From NCBI GenBank assembly GCA_943704525.1, contig CALSCQ010002685.1, positions 1-48,829 on the forward strand: a stretch of DNA of 48,829 nt, in the 5' to 3' direction. The DNA comes from Pigoraptor vietnamica (Eukaryota; Opisthokonta; Filasterea). Numbering within the stretch: the first letter of the stretch is position 1; every line of letters starts with the position of its first letter. The notes below the pieces were generated by a model that was not told the origin of the DNA, did no database searches, and worked only from the letters and a program-made list of their open reading frames with translations. Shown here one piece after another: positions 36,256 through 48,829 of the stretch. The translations under genes and the position numbers were made by a program.

Positions 36256-36424
36256 GGCGAAGCGTGCGGCGCGTGCGTTTGTGTGTGCGTGCGTTGATGC
36301 CTGCGTGTGCGCGATATAGAAAAGGCGTTTGTACATTGGGGAAAGGACTAGCGCCGCGAACCTGCCGCGGACTACACAGAAAGAGACACAGAAAACAGAG
36401 GCAAAAACGCGCGGGAGAGTTCGA
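36256..36424. other. Convergent spacer
   Basis: Short tail-to-tail spacer between EMC4 and the STMP1-like gene. Nothing else is seen. Confidence 0.5.
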
Positions 36425-36972
36425 TCACTTGTTCCTTCGGCTGCCCTCTTCCAGCTGCTTGAATTTTTCGACGAGTGCGGCAGCAAGCCCGTTGATGTTG
36501 GGCACCTGCATGACAGCAATAGCCAAACGCCAACTGTTGAGCTCAAGCAAAATAGACTCACGCGCCACAGGCGAACTTATCGGGACTCACTGTCCCTTAA
36601 ACGCCCATATGCGTAAACGCACACACACATTTACACTCACACTCACACTCACACTCACACTCACACAAACATCACACAATTCACACACTCACGCACACAG
36701 ACACAGATACACGCAAGCAAACAAAGCACGCACTCATTCTAGGCGTGCACACGCGAATAAACTCGGACAAAATGCTCGCCTGATAGTTTTGTGCGAGATA
36801 GATGCCGATGGCCGTCCCAGCGGCAAACCCGACCTACATCGACAAGAACGCGTAAGCAAAGGCGCACTGTCTGCACCAAGTATGCATCTCTCTCTACAGC
36901 GAATAAAGCTCCACCCACAATCAGTCCGCCGACACGCGGGCCGCGGTGGGGAGGCGGGGGATAGTGACACAT
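36425..36972 (-). CDS. STMP1: STMP1-like short transmembrane mitochondrial protein
   Basis: Three exons: 36972-36919, 36833-36780 and 36505-36425, giving 62 residues. Exon 2 codes for VGFAAGTAIGIYLAQNYQ and exon 3 begins VPNINGLAAALVEKFK. Joined, the core aligns with human STMP1 ([27 protein letters not shown]), including the invariant YLAQNY and the N-terminal membrane helix. The C-terminus is charged (QLEEGSRRNK). The N-terminus MCHYPPPPHRGPRVGG is longer than in human. Family knowledge: STMP1 is an inner-membrane microprotein linked to respiratory supercomplexes. The second intron has a GC donor (CAG then gcgagc); no GT donor keeps the frame at this point. It is head-to-head with the kinase gene. 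Confidence 0.85.
36506..36779 (-). other. GC-AG intron of the STMP1-like gene
   Basis: The donor reads CAG then gcgagc and the acceptor catgcag. Splicing here restores the conserved NYQ-VPN junction in phase 0. The intron also contains an (actcac)n tract at 36632-36665. Confidence 0.7.
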
Positions 36973-37225
36973 GGCAGCGGTTGCTCAGGCGTTGGCGGTA
37001 CTCTGCTTTGCGCTCCTCTCAGTCGTTTCGCAGTCGTTGTGCCTTTACGACAGAGGTCCACACCTTGCTGGCCTTTATGACGCACGCCAAGCCGTGACGT
37101 CATCAGTCCCACGGCTTTGTCACCGCCGGGTTATCGCGCACATCAACACAGTGCCTACAACCCGTGGCAGAAGTACTTATGCTGCTGCGTTGGAAGAGAA
37201 ACTCGCGCGAAGAAGGACGTTCACA
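36973..37225. promoter_or_regulatory. Divergent promoter with CRE palindrome
   Basis: Head-to-head spacer between the STMP1-like gene and the kinase. A perfect tgacgtca lies at 37095-37102. Function is inferred. Confidence 0.4.
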
Positions 37226-38445
37226 ATGGACGACTTTGACCGCGAGGAGAAGTTGGGCGCAGGAGGTTTCGGCGACGTATGGCGCGTGAAGCGAAAATCG
37301 GACGACAAGGTGTTTGCGCTGAAGAGCATCGCGTTGAGGGGCAACGTGCGTCGCGAGGACGTCGAAAGAGAGGCGCTGCTGCAGACGGACATTGCGCACC
37401 ACCACATTGTGCTCTGCGAGGGCCACTGGGATGTGCACGAACTGCTCTCGTCGTCGTACGTGCTCCTCCTCGAATTCTGCGCGGGTGGATCGCTGCGGGA
37501 CGTCATCGAGGAAGTGCTGGTCAGCGGCGAGAACCTGTTCCTCCGTCTGCCGTGGGAGGGCGCGTGACATGATCACTTTTCCCACCTCTTGGCGTCGATG
37601 TGGACGCGCTCGCGTACCTTGCTGCGCGCGGGATTGTGCACGGCGACATCAAGCCCGACAACATTATGCGCGGAAGCGACGGGCGGTTCAAGCTGTGCGA
37701 CTTTGGGCTCGCGATGGTCATTGGGTGCGACGCGTCGAAGACGTACGCGTGGGACCGACCGAAGGGCTCGTTTCCGTACATGGCGCCGGAGGTGTTCGCT
37801 GCGTTCGACAAGGGGCAGGAGGTGCGCTTCAGTGTGCAAACGGACGCGTACTCGTTGGGCCTGACCATGCTCGAGGTGCTTCGTCTGTCGATCGTGCCGC
37901 TCGCGGGCGGTGATCGTGCGGCTGTGCGTGCATTCCACGCGAAAGGGACACGGTTCCCTCTTATACCAAGCCTCCCGAACGCTGACGTCCAGTTTGTGCT
38001 GGAGCGTCTTGTTACCCGCGATCCTTCGCAGCGCATTGTGGCGAAAGTTGCGCGAGAGAGGTTCGCTGAGAGCGGCGTCCTGGACGAGTCTTGCTCGCGC
38101 GAAGGCGCGCGCAATTTTTGGCGGGATTTTCACGACATGAACGCTGCCGAATGGAATTGGCGCGGATTTTGGGCGTGCGCCGTGTCCGAGTGGCCTCGGG
38201 TGGACGAGGTGTGGTGGCTTCTCTTGCACGAGGGGGAGAAGATGGTGACTCTCTCGCGGCTGAACGATGCACTTGCGGACTACTGGTCGATGCCGCCGCT
38301 CTCACTCGGCGATGCGCTCCTCTTGAAGGTCACCTCTGCGTTCGATGCACGAAATGCGCGGGCCAGGAGGGAAGTGGTTGCGATCATTCACGCGTCACGG
38401 GATCCCGACGTTGTGGGCGCTGCCTTGTGTGCATCACGCCGGTGA
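37226..38445 (+). CDS. Protein kinase gene with a broken frame
   Basis: Intronless. The N-lobe frame starts at 37226: MDDFDREEKLGAGGFGDVW (glycine-rich loop), FALKSI (ATP-binding Lys) and the hinge region LLLEFCAGGSLRDVI, stopping at 37567. The C-lobe is in another frame from about 37573: ALAYLAARGIVHGDIKPDN (catalytic loop with HGD instead of HRD), CDFGLA (Mg-binding DFG), YMAPEVF (APE) and DAYSLGLTMLEV, to a stop at 38443-38445. No AG acceptor lies between the frames before 37600, so an intron cannot explain the shift. A C-terminal extension of about 120 residues is not recognised. All catalytic residues are present, so the break is either recent or a sequence error. The family is uncertain. 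Confidence 0.65.
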
Positions 38446-38450
38446 TAGTC

Positions 38451-39129
38451 ATGGATAGCATTACTGCTGATGACGTTCGTATCATTACGTCCGCGATGCG
38501 ATGTCACGTGGGACGCGCTGTCGTGCAGGAGGAGGGATGCAGGGCGCTGTGGAAGCTCTCAGGAAAAGTCGACAACAAGGTGACGATCGAAAGAGGGCGG
38601 GATTGCGGCGATAGTGGCCGCTATGGGCGCACACAACGTACATGCTGGGGTGCAGGAGCAAGGATGTGCTGCGCTGTGGAACCTCGCTTCGAACGGCGAC
38701 AACAAGGTGACGATTGCGAAGGAGGGCGGGATTGCGGCGATAGTCGCCGCTATGCGCGCACACACCATACATGCTGGGGTGCAGGAGCAAGGATGTGGAG
38801 CGCTATCGAACCTTGCTTCGAACGGCGACAACAAGGTGACGATTGCGAAAGAGGGCGGGATTGCGTTGATAGTCGCCGCTATACGCGCGCACACCGTACA
38901 TGCTGGGGTGCAGGGGCAGGGATGCAGGGCACTGTCGAGCCTCGCAGCGAAAGTCGACAACACGGCGACGATCGTGAAAGAGGGCGGGATTGCCGCGATA
39001 CTCGACGCAATGCGCACACACAACTCTCATAAGGGCGTCCATGAGTATGGACGCAACGCGTTAAGGTGTCTCGGAGTGGACGTCGTCAAGGCTATCGCCG
39101 ATTTTAAGTTGATGTCAACCGGCAATTAA
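38451..39129 (+). CDS. Armadillo-repeat protein gene with a frame break
   Basis: Intronless. A frame from ATG 38451 (MDSITADDVRIITSAM) codes for a first ARM unit up to about 38589. The rest is in another frame to 39129: GVQEQGCAALWNLASNGDNK and KEGGIAAIVAAMRAH, repeated. Comparing units at DNA level, the first unit lacks two bases (atcgaaagag against attgcgaaagag in later units), which accounts for the shift. The ARM units are about 42 residues (126 bases) and very similar to each other, so they arose by recent tandem duplication. The gene lies only 5 bases after the kinase stop, so the two could once have been one kinase-ARM gene. Function is unknown; ARM repeats bind proteins. Confidence 0.6.
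38640..39010. repeat. 126-bp tandem repeat (ARM units)
   Basis: Three near-identical 126-base units plus flanking partial ones. The phrases gacaacaaggtgacgattgc and catgctggggtgcaggagca recur with period 126. Confidence 0.85.
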
Positions 39130-39597
39130 ATGAGGTGCTCCGTACTGATGTATGCAGGGCGTGTTCACAATGATGTCGAAAAACACTCAGTCAAATTATA
39201 GCTCGCAACGTCAGCGAGTCAGTGGGTCTGTGCGTCAGCATCTTGACGTTCACGGCAATGCACTGGTGGCTCAAGTGCGCACCGAACCTGCTCTTTCTCG
39301 CCCTGCGTGAACGGTACCTGTGGAGTCGCCGCACCGTTTCATACTTCGTGTCGGAATTCTCGGCCGGCGTTGCGCCGAGTGGTGTGCTTGAACCCTCTGC
39401 TGAACACCGCCGCACTCAGTGGCGGGTACTATCTCCAAAAAAAAAAAAAGAAGTCGCAATTTTATTACATATTGTTCGCGCATGTATCGGCTTCGTATAT
39501 ATACAAATGACAGCCGTGTGGCGAGGTCCACCCTCACACACTCTGCCACAATAACGAAACAACAGAGAACTATACACAGAGGAATAGAACACAGCCT
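39130..39597. other. Convergent spacer
   Basis: Tail-to-tail spacer between the ARM gene and NTAQ1, with a poly(A) run near 39437. No supported gene. Confidence 0.5.
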
Positions 39598-40824
39598 CTA
39601 CGCGCGCGCGAACCGGCCGAGGATTACGGGCATCGAGATGACGTCGCCAACAAAGTCGTGGTCCGTCATGTCAAAAAAGCGCGGGAGATTCATCGCGTCC
39701 GCAGCGTCCGGTGAACGAATGGGGGCGTACGGCGGCGGCGGCTTTTGAAACTCGCCGTCCGCGCCGCGCATGTGCGAGCGGTCAGACGCAAACGTGCGCA
39801 GGTATTGCTCTGCGCCGACCACGCGAAACACGCTGGAAGGAAAACGCGTGGACGAGTCAGACTAGGGAGTTCTTATTCGACTTTAGATAAATGGGAAATA
39901 GCTGCGCACCCACCCTCGAAAGCGCTTGTCGATTTTGAGGTCCTCACGAAACGAGAGCATAAAGTACGCCTCCAGGGGGCAGGGGAAGGGGAGACACGTG
40001 TCGAAGTCATACACCCACGCGCCATTGGGCCTGCGGGACAAGGTAGGCAGTCGGTTGGCATCCAATCGGCCCACACACGCGCGTCGCCTGGCCACGTGTG
40101 TGACATGGACGTAGGGAGAGGCACACACACATGCGTAGTTTTGCGTCTCACCTCACGTGAAGGAGAATAACATGATAGTCCTACGCATGGAGAAAAAAGA
40201 GGGGCAAGTCAGAAGAACTTCACGACGCAATCGCAAGTGAATCAAACGGCCACAGTGACCCACCCACACAACCGGGTTGTGCGCGTCTCGCGCCGCGCGC
40301 TGATGCCACATGGCAACCTGCACGCACAAACGCACGTCAGCGACCGCGAAAGCCCTTGGGTTGTCAGGGTCAACGATGGGTTGAACGGAAGTGAGCATGA
40401 AGCATGTGTAGCAATGGGGGCCGCCCTAGTGAACGTCACGTGAGAGTCCCCTCCCAAGTGACCCACCGACTTTCGCGGATTGGATATAAACACGACGCTC
40501 CACTCGGCAAGCGACTCTCCGCGCGCACGAAGGACTTCGCATAGCTTGTAGATGTTCTCCTCACTGCGACAGTTAAAAAGAACGATTTAACAAGCATTCC
40601 GCGCATGCACGTTGGCGAGGAGTGCTCGGGCACTAACTAACACTCTGTGCAAATTCACTGCAACGGGTTGCACATGCACACAGCGCCGTGTGCGCACTTG
40701 CGCAAAGCCTGCAGCACTGCCGTATTCCAGATAAGCTCCCCTAGTCGCCCACCCACCAGTAACAGCTCGTGTACTCGCACTCGTCCCGCTCAACAACCGC
40801 CCTGTAGCCGCCACGCCATCCCAT
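39598..40824 (-). CDS. NTAQ1: Protein N-terminal glutamine amidohydrolase
   Basis: Six exons: 40824-40757, 40563-40467, 40317-40264, 40180-40152, 40030-39914 and 39832-39598, giving 199 residues (human 205). The catalytic triad is visible: Cys in TSCYCEENIYKLCE (its codon is split by intron 1), His in VVWDYHVILLHV (the WDYHV motif that named the family) and Asp in WVYDFDTCLPFPC. The C-terminal block FASDRSHMRG and PPPPYAPI is also conserved. The enzyme converts N-terminal Gln to Glu, feeding the Arg/N-degron pathway. In-frame ATGs at 40869 and 40926 would give longer starts; 40824 was chosen because the distance to the catalytic Cys is closest to human. Confidence 0.93.
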
Positions 40825-41067
40825 CGCGTCAAAGGGAGTCTTAATGTCCCGCGTGACTTCGACCGCCATCCCCTGCCGCTGTTTGATATGCCGTCCACAC
40901 CGACGGCTCCGTCCCGTTGTCCGCACGGTGTGACCACTATCCCTTTGAGCCTAAAGCTCTCTGAGCGCAATACGAAAGCGCGAATGCGTGCAGTGGCAAA
41001 AGAGAAGTCCAGGCTTCTTCGGCACGGGAGGCGCTTATGGTCTGTTTGAAACAGGCCGTTGGCAACC

Positions 41068-41104
<37 letters not shown>

Positions 41105-41432
41105 TTTGCGCACTTTTGGGGATTTGTGCACTCCGATATGTGCTTATCGGATAATTACATACTATGGAATAAACTTGAATCGAATGCACATAAATTTAAG
41201 TATCAAACAACTACTTAAAATTATGACATCATTTTGTCCTAAAGACACCTGTACGTCATGAAAACGTCATTTCATTCGCGCCAAATTTTCAAACGGGCGC
41301 GAACAGTCGACGGCGTGAGTCAGTCGCACAGTTTCTCCATTCTAATCATATTGCTGTTGGCGCGCAATTGGGCAGCCGCGCGTGATCCTTGAAGGAGTGC
41401 CATTGTGTCGTAGTCGCTGTTGAGGTCCGAGA
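40825..41432. promoter_or_regulatory. Divergent promoter, NTAQ1 / WD40 gene
   Basis: Head-to-head spacer with a (GT)n tract at 41069-41098 and CRE-like half-sites gtacgtcatg and aacgtcat at about 41251-41270. No gene is supported. Confidence 0.4.
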
Positions 41433-43855
41433 ATGCTTGGTAACGAGGATGCGGTCGAAGCACCCGGTGCTGCCGGTGAGTGGCTCTCACCCTCTGCAGC
41501 AGCGTGTGTTGCGTTTGCCTCTCACATACAGCCGTCGCTTTCCATGCGACTTAAATTTCCACGCGCGCGCTTGTTGCTGCACGGCAGACGTGAGCGAGCA
41601 CTCTGGCGATGCGAGCGAGGCACCGGAGGATGTCGCCAAGGACGACGCCGGGTTCACACAGACGGACATCTTCAAACACATGCGCCTGAGGAAGATCGTC
41701 CGCGAAAACCACTCCGAGCGCGTGGCATATCTCGAGCTCAACCGCGTGGACGACAACAGCGAGAACATGCTGCTCGCCGTGGGCGCGAACGCGGTGGGTT
41801 TGCGCGGCCGTGCCACTCGCGTGCTTGTTGCCGTCACATTGGTCATCGCGAATTGTGCGAACCAGTGTTGCATTCTCTCATACTGTGCTCCCGAGTCGTG
41901 GCGCGTGTTGTATGTGACGCTGCCCTTTTCTACTGCGCACTCCCGTTCACACACACACACACACAGACACGTGCGCTTTGTGTCTGCATGCACTCTCGGT
42001 GCGTGCCGCTTCCACCCACCACTGACCCGGCCATGTGTGCCAATTGCGACGGCAGGCGAATGTGTACGACAACGAACACGTTGGCGATCACCTTGATATT
42101 GTCTCGAGCTTCACAAACGACAACGTGCCCGAGGAAGAGGTGCGAACTGCCCCACATTCCTTGCCAAATGACATAAATTCCCCCTTGTTTTCTTGCTAAT
42201 AAACGTGACCACAGCGGCAGGCACTGTGTGCGGGCGCGTGGGTGCCGTCCAAAGGGGACTCTGTGTTTGCCGTGGGCGGCGCGGAAGGGAGCCTCCATGC
42301 ATGCAGCCTCGCGCGCAGCGAACAGCGCTGCGAACTCACGGGGCACAAGAGTGAGTGCGTGCGTGCAACGCGAGCGCGTGTGCGTGCCTCCAGTGTGCTG
42401 ACTCATTCTACTGCGCACTCGCTTGGCTGTTCTTCATCCATTCCGACCCACTTTCACCGTGCGCGGAGTGTGTGTGTTTGTTGTTTTTCAATCTCTGCCG
42501 CACGCCCACAGTGGAGTCGTTGGCCAACCGCCCATGGTGTCAGTTGGTCCAACTGTCTCACGATTGCATGTCCCCACCCTCAGGCGCCATCATCGCCGTG
42601 GCCGCCAACCCTGCGCGCTGCGGTCACGTGCTCTCGCTGTCGAAGGACGTGGCCATTCTGTGGGATGTGAATCGCGTTGGGACCGACAGGTCACTCGCGC
42701 GCGTCGCTGTGGCGGACGCGTCGGCTGTGGTGGGTCGCGCAATTGCGCGGCATGAGACGATGGACTCGATACGTCGCTATGCCACCCAATTACACACGGC
42801 CACCGTCACACTCTCACACTTACTCACGCGCACACTCATATCACACGCACACGCACACCCTCACTCACGCGCACACGCGCAGGCGTTCGATTTGGCCGGC
42901 AACACACTCGCCGTCGGCACCACCAAGGGCCACGTGCACCTCTTCTCCGTGGACGCCATGATCGAAGCGGGGTCGTTGTCGAAGGAGCCCTTGAAGGTTG
43001 CGGACGCCGCTGCGTCGCACAAGCTGCACACCGGCACTGTTGGTACGTGATCCGCGTCGCAATGGACCTCCTTGATGTACGCGCCGCACATTGAGACAAT
43101 GCTTCCCATCTGTCAGATTTCATCAAGTTCACCTCGGCCGGATACACCGTGTCCAAGAATGCGGCGACGTTTGTGCTGTGGGACGCAGAGGGGAAGGTGC
43201 GTGACTCAGAGGGCGCACGCTGTTGAGTCGTGCTGCGCGCCTGTTGTGACTGAGGAATTGAGCATAACTGAGAGCGGATTTGGCTTTGCTTTCGCAGGTC
43301 ATTCGAAAGGTATTGGCAAAGGCCGTCGCCGAGGACATGCGCCCGGATGTGAGGTGCGTTTGCGCCGGCTATCTTCTGCGATTGCTGTTTCTGCATGGTA
43401 CTTCTGTGGCTTATCGCAGCTTATCGCATGGCTGCCACTCTCGTCCTCCTTTCGGTGCTGTAGTGTGGATGGCAAGTACGCGTGCGTTGGAGCACAACGG
43501 GGCATCGTATCAATTCTCGACCTCGGGACGGGGAAGGAGGTGGCGACGCTGAGGCACCAGAAGCTCAAGAGCACCATTGCGGCGTGCGTCTTTGGGCGCG
43601 ACTTGAGGTGCGTGTCTTGCACTGGCGTTGCGAGAGAGCGGGTGAAAGCAGTGCGCTCTCTCTTTTGCTAGAGTGCGTATGCCCACACGCACGCGCGCAC
43701 ACACGACACTGAGTGGCATGGCCACGCGTCCCCCACGCAGGCACGTGCTGTGCTCCACCAAGGACGGCTTCATTCTCCGATACGACTATGTGTCTCCGCG
43801 CGAGTGGGCGGAGTGGACGAAAATCGCCAAGGAAATTCGCGAGGACGAGGACTGA
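41433..43855 (+). CDS. WD40 protein of EED/LRWD1 type
   Basis: Ten exons: 41433-41475, 41588-41793, 42056-42139, 42215-42350, 42584-42675, 42883-43042, 43117-43196, 43298-43353, 43464-43607 and 43741-43855, giving 371 residues. Exon 5 uses a gttggg donor, chosen because it keeps the frame. The N-terminus is acidic. A beta-propeller then runs in the order seen in EED: LLAVGANAANVYD, GAWVPSKGDSVFAVGG, GHVLSLSKDVAILWDV, DFIKFTSAGYTVSKNAATFVLWD, VGAQRGIVSILDLGTGK and HVLCSTKDGFILRYDYV. This resembles EED/ESC (PRC2 subunit reading H3K27me3) and the related LRWD1 propeller, but identity is low and the aromatic cage was not verified. A generic WD40 protein remains possible. Confidence 0.7.
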
Positions 43856-44021
43856 GCACGAGGACTAAACTGCTAGATAACAAACGCACCGCACTCTCAC
43901 AAACACACACACACACACACGCACACGTGCACAAACGCACAGGCACCTGTCCTTCTTCACCACTAGCACACGAGCGAGAGAACCAGACGGGCGACGCATG
44001 GCACACGGCGTGTATTCGCCC
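43856..44021. other. Convergent spacer
   Basis: Short tail-to-tail spacer with a CA tract. Nothing else is seen. Confidence 0.5.
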
Positions 44022-48419
<4,398 letters not shown>

Positions 48420-48829
48420 GGCCAACGCGCTGCCGCTCAAGCGACCACAATAGGAGACTGTTCGCGCGCGTGGACTAAACAGGCAACAGCACGCCCATGA
48501 GAGCCCGAATCAACCACAGCCAGCCACGCACGAACCCACTGGAGGCTGTGAGAGCGCGAATGAAGGCGCGTGCGACAACGAAGGGGCGCAATTCGCACAG
48601 CGCAACTTTTTCCAAACGGGCTGACGCCGGCCTGAGAGCTAAACAGCAAGCGGACTTACGAGATCTCGCTTAGTGTAACATTGTTACTTCAAATTTAGAG
48701 CGCGCCTTTTTATGGTATGCCGGTTGCAGAGCCCGAGGGTGGCAGCGGAGCGGGGCGGAGTGTTCGGATCAATCGAAAGTGAAAAAAGTGAGCGTATCAG
48801 AAGAAGGGGGCTGGGGGAAGGGTTTTGGG
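48420..48829. other. Upstream region of VPS52
   Basis: No supported gene. It presumably holds the VPS52 promoter. The end is G-rich (gaagggggctgggggaaggg). Confidence 0.45.

Overview
This is a gene-dense eukaryotic nuclear window. It holds 17 protein-coding loci on both strands in about 49 kb. Most genes have several short introns (roughly 50-500 nt) with GT-AG ends, and the donors are strongly biased to GTG (gtgcgt, gtgggt, gtgagt). Exons are GC-rich; introns and spacers carry many (CA)n and (GA)n tracts. The gene set points to a free-living, flagellated, probably unicellular member of Amorphea/Obazoa. Supporting genes are a doublet-microtubule protein of CFAP210 type, a talin-type I/LWEQ actin-binding module, a true beta-arrestin fold, an SKL-type peroxisomal enzyme, CELF, STMP1 and DENND10 homologues, and an apparent U12-type intron. 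I cannot name the species.

Layout. 0.5-2.9 kb (-): DENND10 (FAM45). 3.4-5.2 kb (+): PLP aminotransferase. 5.5-9.3 kb (-): ACAD10-like HAD/APH/acyl-CoA dehydrogenase fusion. 9.8-10.7 kb (+): SmD1. 10.9-12.7 kb (-): tandem-PX protein with a Pro-rich N-terminus. 13.1-20.6 kb (+): 2,228-residue ankyrin-WGR-PARP. 20.8-24.2 kb (+): F-box/LRR-like protein with a disturbed frame. 24.7-27.3 kb (+): CFAP210-like. 27.6-32.0 kb (-): beta-arrestin fused to a talin/HIP1R-type helical and I/LWEQ region. 33.0-34.7 kb (-): CELF-type three-RRM protein. 35.1-36.3 kb (+): EMC4. 36.4-37.0 kb (-): STMP1-like microprotein. 37.2-38.4 kb (+): interrupted protein kinase. 38.5-39.1 kb (+): ARM-repeat gene with a frame break. 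39.6-40.8 kb (-): NTAQ1. 41.4-43.9 kb (+): EED/LRWD1-like WD40 protein. 44.0-48.4 kb (-): VPS52.

Several genes concern membrane traffic: DENND10 (Rab regulation), the tandem-PX protein, the arrestin-I/LWEQ fusion, VPS52 (GARP/EARP tethering) and EMC4 (ER insertion). Nothing suggests an operon-like unit. Neighbours are mostly head-to-head or tail-to-tail, and short head-to-head spacers repeatedly carry CRE/bZIP-like TGACG motifs.

The strongest candidate for something undescribed is the arrestin-I/LWEQ protein. It joins a complete beta-arrestin fold, with a clathrin-box-like motif where beta-arrestins carry theirs, to an actin-binding module normally found in talin, Sla2 and HIP1R. Exon models were built by eye; in the multi-exon genes the reading phases close across all junctions. 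Family comparisons are from memory, with no database search.
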